A stretch of DNA of 64,000 bases. Origin: Scybalosoma faecavium (lineage in GTDB: Bacteria > Bacillota > Clostridia > Christensenellales > Christensenellaceae). The notes below the pieces were generated by a model. It ran no database searches and was not told the origin of the DNA. It was given only the letters and a program-made list of their open reading frames with translations. The position numbers and the translations under genes were made by a program. Below, in pieces: positions 16,071 to 24,977 of this stretch. Location: contig DVKG01000005.1 of the NCBI GenBank assembly GCA_018716135.1, positions 16,356 to 80,355 of the forward strand, in the 5' to 3' direction. How positions within the stretch are numbered: position 1 is the stretch's first letter; each line of letters begins with the position of its first letter.

Positions 16071-17033
16071 TCACGAAAATCTGGGGTGCGCCTCTATAAA
16101 TTCGCGTACCTCTCTCATGCTCGGGACAGACTGCATTCCTCCGCGCACCTGAGCCGCAAGCGCGCCGACGGCACACGCGAAATTGACGGTCTCTCGCAGC
16201 ATATTGTCAGGCTTTCGCGCCAGCATATACAGAACCGCGCCCATAAACGCATCTCCGCACGCGAGAGTATCCACCGCGTTTACCTCAAACGCGCGCACAA
16301 ACCCGCGCTCATTCTCGCTTATGTAATACGCTCCCCGCGCTCCCATAGTTACAAATACGGCCGCCTTTCCGTCCTGCATCAGCTTCTCCGCGCCCTGCTC
16401 TATCCTGTGCTCGCTCTCTCCTGTGATATACGCCATTTCCTCTGCGGTCACTTTTATCACATCAGCCGCACCTATCAGCTCTTGAACAGCGGCTTTCTCC
16501 TCTCTCTCGCTGCCAAAAACACCGGGGCGCAAATTGACGTCATAGCTCAGCATTCTGCCCTTGGACTTTGCATAATCTATCGCATATCTCTGCGCCTCGC
16601 GCGACGCTTCTCCGCTCATGAGCAGAGTTCCGAAATGCAGTATACGGCAATTGTCTATTATGTCAGTGTTTACGCCGGATTTATCGAGAAGCATATCTGC
16701 GCCGGGTTTGCGAACGAATGTGAAGCTCCTCTCTCTGAGCATATCCTGCGCGACAAACGCCATCGTCGTAAACGCTCCGTCCGTTCTAATCAATCCCGAA
16801 GTATCCACGCCTGCCGACGACAGCTTCGCAGACAGATAATCTCCCATAAAATCATCTCCTGCCGCGCCTATAAAAGCACAGCCCGCTCCGAGAGCAGCCG
16901 CAGCGGCGAGGCAGTTCACCGGCGCGCCTCCCGGGCACGCCTCGTATGCCGGATTGCCGCTCGGGCCCTGCGCATATGGAACCATATCTATTACAGCCTC
17001 TCCTATAGCCGCTATGTCATACGCTATCTTCAT
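16071..17033 (-). CDS. PfkB-family sugar kinase (fructokinase-like)
   Basis: The ribokinase fold is clear: an N-terminal strand with GEAVIDMVP, the sugar-binding GGAPVNCLAAAAALGA, and the C-terminal nucleotide/catalytic motif. The latter reads DTLACGDAF instead of the usual DTTGAGDAF. The catalytic Asp is kept, but the anion-hole Gly-Ala is Ala-Cys. The overall pattern is closest to fructokinases/2-keto-3-deoxygluconate kinases. Its ATG overlaps the xseB stop (ATGA), so it is the third gene of an xseA-xseB-pfkB operon. Substrate is not certain. Confidence 0.88.
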   Translation of the reverse strand: MKIAYDIAAIGEAVIDMVPYAQGPSGNPAYEACPGGAPVNCLAAAAALGAGCAFIGAAGDDFMGDYLSAKLSSAGVDTSGLIRTDGAFTTMAFVAQDMLRERSFTFVRKPGADMLLDKSGVNTDIIDNCRILHFGTLLMSGEASREAQRYAIDYAKSKGRMLSYDVNLRPGVFGSEREEKAAVQELIGAADVIKVTAEEMAYITGESEHRIEQGAEKLMQDGKAAVFVTMGARGAYYISENERGFVRAFEVNAVDTLACGDAFMGAVLYMLARKPDNMLRETVNFACAVGALAAQVRGGMQSVPSMREVREFIEAHPRFS

Positions 17034-17221
17034 TTTTCTTCCTCCTGCGCCTCTATGCGCTGTTTCACTTCGCCTATCCTGCGAGTGCAGCTGCGCGCGA
17101 GCTTAACGCCGCGCTCATATTTTTCCATTGCTTCATCTATAGTCAAATCCCCCTGCTCCAGAGCCTTGGCTATATCCTCCAGCTCAGCGAGCGATTTTTC
17201 CAAATTTATTTTTTCTTCCAT
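17030..17221 (-). CDS. xseB: Exodeoxyribonuclease VII small subunit
   Basis: The 63-aa protein consists of the XseB helical hairpin (LEDIAKALEQGDLTIDEAME, then KYERGVKL). XseB subunits bind along the XseA coiled coil and block uncontrolled nuclease activity. The start lies inside the last codons of xseA (16-nt overlap) and the end overlaps pfkB by 4 nt, so translation of all three genes is coupled. Confidence 0.95.
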   Translation of the reverse strand: MEEKINLEKSLAELEDIAKALEQGDLTIDEAMEKYERGVKLARSCTRRIGEVKQRIEAQEEEK

Positions 17222-18417
17222 TTTATCTCCTTATCGACGCTCTCTGCTCTGGCTCTTACTCTGCCGTCTGCCAGCGCAAGCTCTATCTCATCTCCCGCTT
17301 TTATCTGATTCACAGAGTATATTCTCTCGCCTTCTGCGCTCAATCCAGCGTATCCCCTCGCCAATATCGCCATTGGACTGGCGGATTCTACACGAGCGGC
17401 CAGCTGTCTCAATTCAGTTTCTCGCTCTGCAGCCGCAGATTTTACGGCATATTTGAATCTGCTCTCCAGCTCAGCCACTCTCATCTCAGCTTCGCGCAGT
17501 ATGCTTCGCGCACAATGAGCCGCGGTCCGTTCCGCTCCTTCTATGCGCGCATATGTTCTGTCGCATATTACCTGAGCTGCCGTTTTTATTCTGGAGCGGC
17601 ACTGTTCTATTCTTTCCAGAAGCTCCGCTCCGTCCGGCACGGCGAGCTCGGCCGCTGCGGATGGAGTGGGCGCGCGCCTGTCCGCCACAAGGTCGGCTAT
17701 TGTAAAATCAGTCTCATGCCCTACGCCGGATATTATAGGCTTGCGGGATATGGATATTGCCCGCGCAACTATCTCGTTGTTATATACGCTGAGATCCTCT
17801 GCCGAGCCGCCTCCGCGCACGAGCAGGAGAGTGTCGCATTCTTCATCTCTGTCCGCACGCATAAGCGCGCTTATTATCTGCCTGGGCGCTGCGTCCCCCT
17901 GTACGCTCGTCTCAAACAGCTTCAGCTTTACCCAAGGGCTTCTGCGCGTTATTACATTAAATACATCGCGCACAGCTGCGCCTGTCGGCGAAGTTATCAC
18001 TCCTATGCAGTCGGGAAAGGCGGGTATCTCCTTCTTCCTGCTCTCATCCAGCAAGCCTTCGTTCATAAGCTTGCGTTTGAGCTGCTCCAGAGCCGCGCTC
18101 TGCTCCCCCAATCCCACGGGAATTATCCGCACGGCGTAGAGCTGATACGTACCTTGCCGTTCATACGCCGCGACATCCCCGAGCACTATGACCTGCATTC
18201 CGTTTTCCGGTGTAAAAGTCATATGCGTGCCGTATCCGCGGAACATAACACAGCGCAGCTGGCTTTTCGCATCTTTCAATGTAAAAAACGCATGTCCGGA
18301 TATATTGCGCACATACCCGGAAAGCTCACCTTCTACACAGACGCCTCGCAGCTCCGGCTCTGAATCCAACAGTCTGCGTATATTCTCGTTCAGCTCCGTT
18401 ACTGAAATAGACTGCAT
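17206..18417 (-). CDS. xseA: Exodeoxyribonuclease VII large subunit
   Basis: The protein (403 aa) has the N-terminal OB fold (VSVTEL-like SVTELNENIRRLL, then GELSGYVRNISGHAFFTLKD), the catalytic core (GVITSPTGAAVRD, LLLVRGGGSAEDL, GVGHETDFTIADLVADRRAP) and a C-terminal coiled coil. With XseB it degrades single-stranded DNA from both ends in repair and recombination. It is the first gene of the operon. The degenerate end of the CRISPR array begins 45 nt upstream of its start. Confidence 0.97.
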   Translation of the reverse strand: MQSISVTELNENIRRLLDSEPELRGVCVEGELSGYVRNISGHAFFTLKDAKSQLRCVMFRGYGTHMTFTPENGMQVIVLGDVAAYERQGTYQLYAVRIIPVGLGEQSAALEQLKRKLMNEGLLDESRKKEIPAFPDCIGVITSPTGAAVRDVFNVITRRSPWVKLKLFETSVQGDAAPRQIISALMRADRDEECDTLLLVRGGGSAEDLSVYNNEIVARAISISRKPIISGVGHETDFTIADLVADRRAPTPSAAAELAVPDGAELLERIEQCRSRIKTAAQVICDRTYARIEGAERTAAHCARSILREAEMRVAELESRFKYAVKSAAAERETELRQLAARVESASPMAILARGYAGLSAEGERIYSVNQIKAGDEIELALADGRVRARAESVDKEIKWKKK

Positions 18418-18462
18418 ATCTTCTCCTGTTCTTTCGGAATTGTTTTTATTTAATTATACCAT

Positions 18463-20177
18463 ATTTCAATTCACGCACCCCGCAAAGGGGTGCAACGCCT
18501 ATTTATTATATTATAACAACCTTGCGCGCCAATTTCAATCCGCGCACCCCGCAAGGGGTGCGACAATCAAGAGCGGGTTTGCCGTTGGCGTTGGGATATT
18601 TCAATCCACGCACCCCGCAAGGGGGTGCGACGGCATAGCGATGATAGGGCAATTTAATATCATCATTTCAATCCACGCACTGTACGTCGCTACGGCGCGA
18701 GCGGTAGATATTTCAATCCACGCACCCCGCGAGGGGGTGCGACTGGCTATAATATGTATTATCGCCATACAATGCGCTATTTCAATCCACGCACCCCACG
18801 AGGGGGTGCGACACCGAGCCGCAATCCTGCACAAGCGCCTAATACCAATTTCAATCCACGCACCCCGCGAGGGGGTGCGACAACGCGTCAGCGCAAATTG
18901 CCGCGTGCCGACCCATTTCAATCCACGCACCCCGCAAGGGGGTGCGACTACGATGTCTCGCGTCGAGCAACTGATGGCTGACATTTCAATCCACGCACCC
19001 CGCAAGGGGGTGCGACCTGCCGTTCGCCGAGGAAAAAGCCAAACTAGCGAGAATTTCAATCCACGCACCCCGCAAGGGGGTGCGACGTACGTCGCTACGG
19101 CGCGCAAGGTAGTTATGTTTAATTTCAATCCACGCACCCCGCAAGGGGGTGCGACGTTAAGGAGGTATATAAAATGTATGTTGTTAACGATTTCAATCCA
19201 CGCACCCCGCAAGGGGGTGCGACAGGCTTAACGTTATTCGCGGAACACAGGTCGCTATTTCAATCCACGCACCCCGCAAGGGGGTGCGACGCCGATCACA
19301 CAAAGACGGCGGGAGAGTGCAGATTATTTCAATCCACGCACCCCACGAGGGGGTGCGACCAATATGTCCTTGCAGCTTTAGCGCCGTAGAAATATTTCAA
19401 TCCACGCACCCCACGAGGGGGTGCGACGGGCAGCTTTTAGCGTCTTTCTTGCACACGCGGATTTCAATCCACGCACCCCACGAGGGGGTGCGACCCGTAG
19501 TCCTTGCGCCAGTGTACTATCTCATCTGTCCATTTCAATCCACGCACCCCACGAGGGGGTGCGACGCAGTAGGCTTGAGACTGTCAACCGGAATGCTCTA
19601 TTTCAATCCACGCACCCCGCGAGGGGGTGCGACCCAATGAGGCACATTATAACGAGGTGTGTGCCAATTTCAATCCACGCACCCCGCGAGGGGGTGCGAC
19701 ATGTGCCGCGCAGCGGCTACAGCTACGGATGCCCATTTCAATCCACGCACCCCGCGAGGGGGTGCGACGCATACGTGTGAGTACATCAAAGATTTTTTTG
19801 CACATTTCAATCCACGCACCCCGCGAGGGGGTGCGACGATAAATTCGAGCGGCAAAAGGCGTACATACGCAAGATTTCAATCCACGCACCCCGCGAGGGG
19901 GTGCGACTTCCTCAAAAATTTCTCTGACTTCCACGCCCAAATTTCAATCCACGCACCCCGCGAGGGGGTGCGACGCGTACCGGAGAACGTGATAATATTG
20001 CCGTTGCGCATTTCAATCCACGCACCCCGCGAGGGGGTGCGACGTGGCCGGCACAAATGCAAGCGCGTGATTTTCCATTTCAATCCACGCACCCCGCGAG
20101 GGGGTGCGACTTATCGTGCTGTAGTATTTGCGGGCTATGCGTCATTTCAATCCACGCACCCCGCGAGGGGGTGCGAC
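18463..20177 (-). CRISPR. Type I-C CRISPR array, 26 repeats and 25 spacers
   Basis: Repeats are 34 nt. In the crRNA direction (minus strand) each begins GTCGCACCCC, forms a hairpin with GGGGTGCG and ends TGGATTGAAAT, the type I-C form. Repeats start on the plus strand at 18463, 18532, 18598, 18665, 18710, 18779, 18848, 18915, 18983, 19053, 19122, 19190, 19257, 19326, 19394, 19461, 19532, 19600, 19667, 19735, 19804, 19874, 19941, 20010, 20077 and 20144. Spacers are 29-37 nt. The left end is the old (trailer) end: repeats 1 and 2 are degenerate, and repeat 4 keeps only 16 nt. The leader lies at the right, beside cas2. Three repeat variants differ at the loop (GCAAGG, GCGAGG and ACGAGG on the plus strand). 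Confidence 0.98.
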
Positions 20178-20343
20178 AGCAAAATTGCGTAAAAACAGAT
20201 ACTATTGCGCAATTTTGCGAACTCTCAGGCAACGACACAAGTCGAAATCTGAGATTTTGCTCATTATGAGCTGTTTTTTACTCGCATTTTGTACAAATAC
20301 TCGTGCGAACTCCCGGCGAAAATATGTACGCTTGATATTCGCA
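20178..20343 (-). promoter_or_regulatory. CRISPR leader with an 11-bp inverted repeat next to the first repeat
   Basis: The 166-nt stretch between cas2 and the newest repeat has no gene. GCAAAATTGCG (20179-20189) and CGCAATTTTGC (20208-20218) form a perfect inverted repeat 1 nt away from the first repeat, where Cas1-Cas2 insert new spacers. I could not place a convincing promoter for the array. Confidence 0.7.
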
Positions 20344-20634
20344 CTAAATTGTCAGCAGTCCCTCTGCCTCATAACCTTGATTCACTCCAAAATGCTCTAT
20401 TTTAGAACGATAACGCTCACCAAGATAATAAAATCTGAGACTGTCTTTTTCTTTGTCCATTATCCCGCAAAGCTTAGCCTGCAAGCTTCTCAGCTGTCCC
20501 GCATCCAGCACGCATTCAAACACCGAATTCTGAACTCGCTGTCCATAGTTCACACACTGCTTTGCAATCATTCTAAGTCTCCGCCTGCCGGCTGCATCCT
20601 CGGTATTTACATCATAAGCTATTACAACCATCAT
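20344..20634 (-). CDS. cas2: CRISPR-associated protein Cas2
   Basis: A 96-aa ferredoxin-fold protein (MMVVIAYDVNTEDAAGRRRL) with the conserved Asp at the end of strand 1. A longer frame starts at TTG 20640, but the ATG at 20634 fits the AGGG site and the family start. With Cas1 it forms the spacer-integration complex. It is last in the cas operon and next to the leader. Confidence 0.96.
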   Translation of the reverse strand: MMVVIAYDVNTEDAAGRRRLRMIAKQCVNYGQRVQNSVFECVLDAGQLRSLQAKLCGIMDKEKDSLRFYYLGERYRSKIEHFGVNQGYEAEGLLTI

Positions 20635-20649
20635 TGTCAATACCCTGTT

Positions 20650-21681
20650 TCATTTCCACAAAAACACCGGATAGCCATCCAGATCTCCGCGCAAATACCG
20701 CGCCAGAAGCAGCGCTTGAACATGAGGCACTAAGCCCCACGGCATCTTCTCTTTCAAAAACGGATGCGTTATCACTTTATTTTTTCTGTCCTGCCAATAC
20801 TTCAGCAATGTTTTTCGTCCGCTATCATTCAGCAGCACAGCTCCGTTATCCTGTACGTCAAAATCACTCCCGCTTATTATTCTGTCGTTTATAAGCGTAA
20901 GCACAAACCTGTCAGCGATAGGAGCGCGCAGCTCTTCCAGCAAATCCTGAGACAGCGATTTTCTTCCCGGTCTGTCCCTATGCAGAAAACCTACATAGGA
21001 ATCCAAACCAACAGCCTCAAGAGCAGACGCGCAGTCGCTGCCCAGAATAGTGTATACAAACGAAAGCATTGCATTTACTTTGTCCATGGGCGGTCTGCGA
21101 TTTCTGCTTTTAAAGAAAAATTCCTCTTTTCGGCTCAAAATCATGTCATCCAAAATGTTGAAGTATATGGATGCACCGGAACCTTCCAAGCCGCGCAGAT
21201 TCTCCAGCGATTCCGCTTCCATCACTTTCGGCAGCAGTTCTTTCAAATAACCGGAAGCCTCCCGAAATTGCTGCTCGTTCACTCTCATGGCGTGATCGCG
21301 CCTCGTCCGCTCTATGCTCCATCTCGCATTGCTGAGTTTTCCGAATATGAAATTACGCGCTATTTTGCAGCTTTCCGCTTCATCGTCAGCAATTCTGTAC
21401 TGAGTTCTCCTGAGCAGGACATTCCCTCTGCTCTCTCCGCTTGTCCTCGCGAGGAATCTCCCGCGCGGAGTACAAAACACCAAATCCACTCCTCTTTTTG
21501 CACAAGCGCCCATCAGCGCAGGCGAAGCTCCTGCATAGGAAAATGACACTATGCTCTGCAAATTGTGAAGCGGAAAACGCGCCGTAATTTGATCGTGCTT
21601 TTTTATCACTATATTCTCCCCGTCCAAAGCAGCATAAGCATCTTCAGAGGTTATATACAAAGTGTTCAAAAGCGTTCTCAT
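20650..21681 (-). CDS. cas1: CRISPR-associated endonuclease Cas1 (type I-C)
   Basis: The protein (343 aa) has the N-terminal beta domain and the C-terminal helical catalytic domain with the metal ligands Glu166 (GLEGSGASIYF), His234 (GFLHRDRPGR) and Asp246 (SLSQDLLEELR). It integrates spacers at the leader end of the array together with Cas2. Its start overlaps cas4 by 4 nt. It appears intact, so the system should be able to adapt. Confidence 0.97.
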   Translation of the reverse strand: MRTLLNTLYITSEDAYAALDGENIVIKKHDQITARFPLHNLQSIVSFSYAGASPALMGACAKRGVDLVFCTPRGRFLARTSGESRGNVLLRRTQYRIADDEAESCKIARNFIFGKLSNARWSIERTRRDHAMRVNEQQFREASGYLKELLPKVMEAESLENLRGLEGSGASIYFNILDDMILSRKEEFFFKSRNRRPPMDKVNAMLSFVYTILGSDCASALEAVGLDSYVGFLHRDRPGRKSLSQDLLEELRAPIADRFVLTLINDRIISGSDFDVQDNGAVLLNDSGRKTLLKYWQDRKNKVITHPFLKEKMPWGLVPHVQALLLARYLRGDLDGYPVFLWK

Positions 21682-22337
21682 TTGTCCTCCTCCATATGTG
21701 CGCGCAGATACTCTTCGACAGAGCGCGAGAGCAGCTCAGGTTCGCACAGCCTGAGCATGGAGCACGATTTGCACTCTCTTTTTCGCCTGACCTTAGGCGT
21801 ATAGCCTTTACGCATAAGCTCGTGCATTTCATTTAAGCAGCTTTTCACGCGCTCTCTCAGCTCGGGCGTGAAGCTCACTTCTGTTCTCCTTCTTGGTTCT
21901 CCATAGAACAGAGCTCCTTTGCTTATATCACAGCACAGCATATCTTCCAGACACATAGCCTGAGCACAAAGCTGCAGCTCGTCCGCACAGTATGGATTCG
22001 GCTTTCCGCGCTTGTATTCCACAGGGAAGGGAGTCCATTTCCCCTCCCTGTCCGCCAGCTCTATTCCTGCCTCATCTCTGATAAATTCGACCACATCGCA
22101 TTGACCGGACAGCCCCAGACGTGCAGAAAAGATATACATTCCTCGTGCGGTTATCTTGTCTCCCCGCGTCTCGCGGCTGCCTGAATCATGTGCTTTTTCG
22201 TGCAATAGCGTGCCGTCTACAGTCAGATAATTGTCAGCCCATTGATTTTCAATGTGTATCAGCGCCCACTGTCTGCGGCAGAAAGCAAAATGCTGAAGAC
22301 CGGAAAGCTGCAAAAACTCTTCCTGCCTATATGCCAT
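21678..22337 (-). CDS. cas4: CRISPR-associated exonuclease Cas4
   Basis: A RecB-type nuclease with an iron-sulfur cluster: Cys20 (FCRRQW) and the C-terminal Cys189, Cys192, Cys198 (CKSCSMLRLC) bind the cluster. Asp81 (GQCDVVEF), Glu107 and Lys109 (PVEYKRGK) form the active site. In type I-C it processes pre-spacers and selects those with a PAM. It overlaps cas7 by 11 nt and cas1 by 4 nt. Confidence 0.97.
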   Translation of the reverse strand: MAYRQEEFLQLSGLQHFAFCRRQWALIHIENQWADNYLTVDGTLLHEKAHDSGSRETRGDKITARGMYIFSARLGLSGQCDVVEFIRDEAGIELADREGKWTPFPVEYKRGKPNPYCADELQLCAQAMCLEDMLCCDISKGALFYGEPRRRTEVSFTPELRERVKSCLNEMHELMRKGYTPKVRRKRECKSCSMLRLCEPELLSRSVEEYLRAHMEEDK

Positions 22338-23178
22338 CTATTATCTGAGGCTCAAGCCCGGGCAGCTCTTCCAGGATTATATTGTAATCATCAATACTTT
22401 TTGACGGTTTATCCGCGTCTTTGGGCTCTATCTTTAAAGAACGGTGAACCTTAGCCGAGGAGTATTGACCCGCCTTGCAGTTATGCTCCCACCAGTAGAG
22501 ACGCACAATCTCCATAGAGCCTTCCGGTCTGGCAGCGGAAGCGTCGTTTTCAAACAGCGTGAGCAGACACTCTTTTATAACCTCGGCGTCCTCTTCGCTG
22601 AATCCTGTCTTCTCTGCGAGCTGTACATTTATAGAGCCTTTTATTTTGTACAGCCCATAGCGCACCATATGCTTCATGCCCATGGTATCGCTGGCCTTTT
22701 TATCTGTCGCCTCGCCGTTTACGCTCTTTGTTATCTGCATAGAGCGCACATCTACCGTATCCACGCTCACCGCCTGATGAACGCTCACCGGACCCCGCAC
22801 GCCTACCGAGACGCCTTCGCCTTTTTTATCTGCTTTAAAAGCAAATACCTGTCCGAAGGATCTCACGTCTATCCATCTTTCACACGCTATTTTGGCGTAC
22901 TCGTCCTTATCCTTTATCTTCTTGTCTATGTTTGCTTCTGCACGCTCTTTCAAGCTGCCCATTCCGTCATCCGCCCTGTCTGCGGACTGAACAAAAACGC
23001 ATTTGCCCATATCCTGCATTCTGTTGCGCAGCTTGCGCTTTATGCACACATCTGATATTTCGCCAAAGCCCTCATAGTCCGTGCGCGGACGGTTTCCGTT
23101 CAGCGGATCTCCGTTGGGATTTGCCATTTCTACGCTCGCCAGCGCCACGAAATCTATCTTGTTTTTAAGTATGCTCAT
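22327..23178 (-). CDS. cas7c: Cas7c (Csd2), Cascade backbone subunit
   Basis: The 283-aa protein has the RRM-like Cas7 start with the ANPNGDPLNGNRPRTD loop typical of Csd2/Csh2. Several copies line the crRNA in the type I-C surveillance complex. Its start overlaps the cas8c stop by 1 nt. Confidence 0.96.
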   Translation of the reverse strand: MSILKNKIDFVALASVEMANPNGDPLNGNRPRTDYEGFGEISDVCIKRKLRNRMQDMGKCVFVQSADRADDGMGSLKERAEANIDKKIKDKDEYAKIACERWIDVRSFGQVFAFKADKKGEGVSVGVRGPVSVHQAVSVDTVDVRSMQITKSVNGEATDKKASDTMGMKHMVRYGLYKIKGSINVQLAEKTGFSEEDAEVIKECLLTLFENDASAARPEGSMEIVRLYWWEHNCKAGQYSSAKVHRSLKIEPKDADKPSKSIDDYNIILEELPGLEPQIIDGI

Positions 23179-24977
23179 TATTCAGTTACCTCCATATGCT
23201 CATTTTCAGTATCAGCTTCTTTTTTTGTGTAAAACTCGCTCCGCTGTAAATAATACCCCAGCAGATATGTATCCTCCAGACGCTTGTTCATCTTGTCCTT
23301 ATCTTCTTCTTTGAAAAGTCCGAATATCTCGCCTATGAGGTTTTTGTAGAAAATACGCTGCTTCGCTCCGAGTCTTTCAAAATACGGCTCCAGCTTATCG
23401 TGTATTATTCTTGCCGCATACATAGGTCTCTCGCAGTATACAGACTGCATCTTTATCGCATTGGGCTCTCTGCCTTCGTCCTGATTGTATGTGTCGCGCT
23501 CTGCCTTTTCCATAACCGCCATCAGCCTGCCGAAAAGATAGCTGCGGTCTGTATTCGCCGGGTCAAGCTTCATAGTCCATTCCTCCTTTTTCGCCAAATC
23601 ATTTCTGTATTTTCTTATCATAGCACACGCCGTGCTCAGCATTCTTATCCGCCCGTTGTTATCATACGCCAAAGGAGCAGACGCCTTCTGCGTCAAAGCT
23701 CTTACTATATCCATAGGCACGGGCGATCCCTCTATCATGCACGCCAGAAGTTTTTGAGTCTGTTCTTTAAGCACTCTGTCGTCCGCTTCTATCCTGCCTT
23801 CTCTTTGAGTCCCGAAGGCACATTCCGCTATTTTTTTCAGAGGCGGGGACTGCACTCCGTATCTTCCGAATTCCCAGCAGCATGTTTCGTACCATCTTTG
23901 AATTTTCTCAAGAAAATCAGAGGCTCTCAGCTCGCTGTAGTATGTCATAGACAGTCTGCCCGTGGTCGCTGCGTCAAAAGCCGCGATTATTACATCCTCA
24001 TTATCCGGCAAATTCTCCCTATATCCGCGCAGAGCCTCATACAGCTGCTTTTTGTAATCCGAGGGCCGCAGAGCCTCTTCTGCGGTATCCATCGGCGAGC
24101 CCATGAGCTTAGGCGTTTTAAATCCCTTTGGATTCCAGCATATAAAGACTCTGTTTCCTACAAAATCTCTCACGCTGTCGTTCGCCGCGAGCCACGCCAG
24201 AGCGCTATGCGCTTTTTGCGAAGCGATGTAGCTCACTGTAGCCGCCTGCCGGCTGTCCGTAAATCTGCCTCTGTAGGTATAGCCGGAGCTGTCGTTATCG
24301 GAAATCAGCTTCGCGCCGTAATTCGCGCTTACAATGCCTTTGGGATGTTTGAGCGCAAGGCGAGCCTCGTCGCCTGTTATCATGCACAGCCCTGTATCTC
24401 CGTCCTCATCGCTTATGCTCTCCGCATACCTGATATAAGAGTCGAATAGAGTCGCGTCTCTCCAACATTCTTCGGGTATATCCGGATCGTCATTTAATAC
24501 ACGCCAGCGAACCATCAGCTTGTCTGCTTTGTTATCCGGCTTGCCGCCCTCCGGCCCAATTAAACCCGCTCGTTCCAGATCGCTTAGAACACTCCCGCCT
24601 TTTACGTAGTTCAAAACGGCGCGGACTTTTTGGTGAGCATATTCTGAATCCGCCCAGTCCGAAAGCTGCTCTACATATTTTTCGTATTTTTCTCCTGAAT
24701 GTTTGGAGATATAGCCTATTTGTTCACACAGCGGATGCGGAGCGCAGTTGCCCGTTCTCACTGCGGAAGCTTCTGTGACAGGGATTATAGTCTTTACGTC
24801 ATCTTTCGCAACTTCATTTGCACCGACATAATTTCCGTCCTCGTCTATAATAATCTCTATTTGTACATTTTGTACGATATGAGATATCGGAGTAAGAGGC
24901 GCTCTCCCCTGTTCTGCTACTCCTGCCTTTTGCGCGAACGTGTCGTATGTCTCACACGCTTTTTGCAGCAGCCCCAT
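23178..24977 (-). CDS. cas8c: Cas8c (Csd1), large Cascade subunit
   Basis: The 599-aa protein matches Csd1 in length, position and motifs (SDNDSSGYTYRGRFTDSRQA, then KAHSALAWLA). It recognises the PAM in type I-C Cascade, and in this subtype an internal start often also makes the small subunit Cas11c. A possible internal site was not located. It starts 1 nt inside the end of cas5c and ends 1 nt inside cas7c. Confidence 0.95.
   Translation of the reverse strand: MGLLQKACETYDTFAQKAGVAEQGRAPLTPISHIVQNVQIEIIIDEDGNYVGANEVAKDDVKTIIPVTEASAVRTGNCAPHPLCEQIGYISKHSGEKYEKYVEQLSDWADSEYAHQKVRAVLNYVKGGSVLSDLERAGLIGPEGGKPDNKADKLMVRWRVLNDDPDIPEECWRDATLFDSYIRYAESISDEDGDTGLCMITGDEARLALKHPKGIVSANYGAKLISDNDSSGYTYRGRFTDSRQAATVSYIASQKAHSALAWLAANDSVRDFVGNRVFICWNPKGFKTPKLMGSPMDTAEEALRPSDYKKQLYEALRGYRENLPDNEDVIIAAFDAATTGRLSMTYYSELRASDFLEKIQRWYETCCWEFGRYGVQSPPLKKIAECAFGTQREGRIEADDRVLKEQTQKLLACMIEGSPVPMDIVRALTQKASAPLAYDNNGRIRMLSTACAMIRKYRNDLAKKEEWTMKLDPANTDRSYLFGRLMAVMEKAERDTYNQDEGREPNAIKMQSVYCERPMYAARIIHDKLEPYFERLGAKQRIFYKNLIGEIFGLFKEEDKDKMNKRLEDTYLLGYYLQRSEFYTKKEADTENEHMEVTE

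Noticed and set aside
16086..17456. 456-codon frame antisense to pfkB and xseB
   Set aside because: Shadow frame; no site, and its sequence is low-complexity Arg/Ser/His.
18188..19231. Open frames through the CRISPR array with repeated STHPARGCD-like units
   Set aside because: The repeat units are the translated CRISPR repeats, not a repeat protein.
18463..20177. Self-targeting spacers against genes in this window
   Set aside because: No spacer matched the window by eye; a genome-wide search was not possible here.
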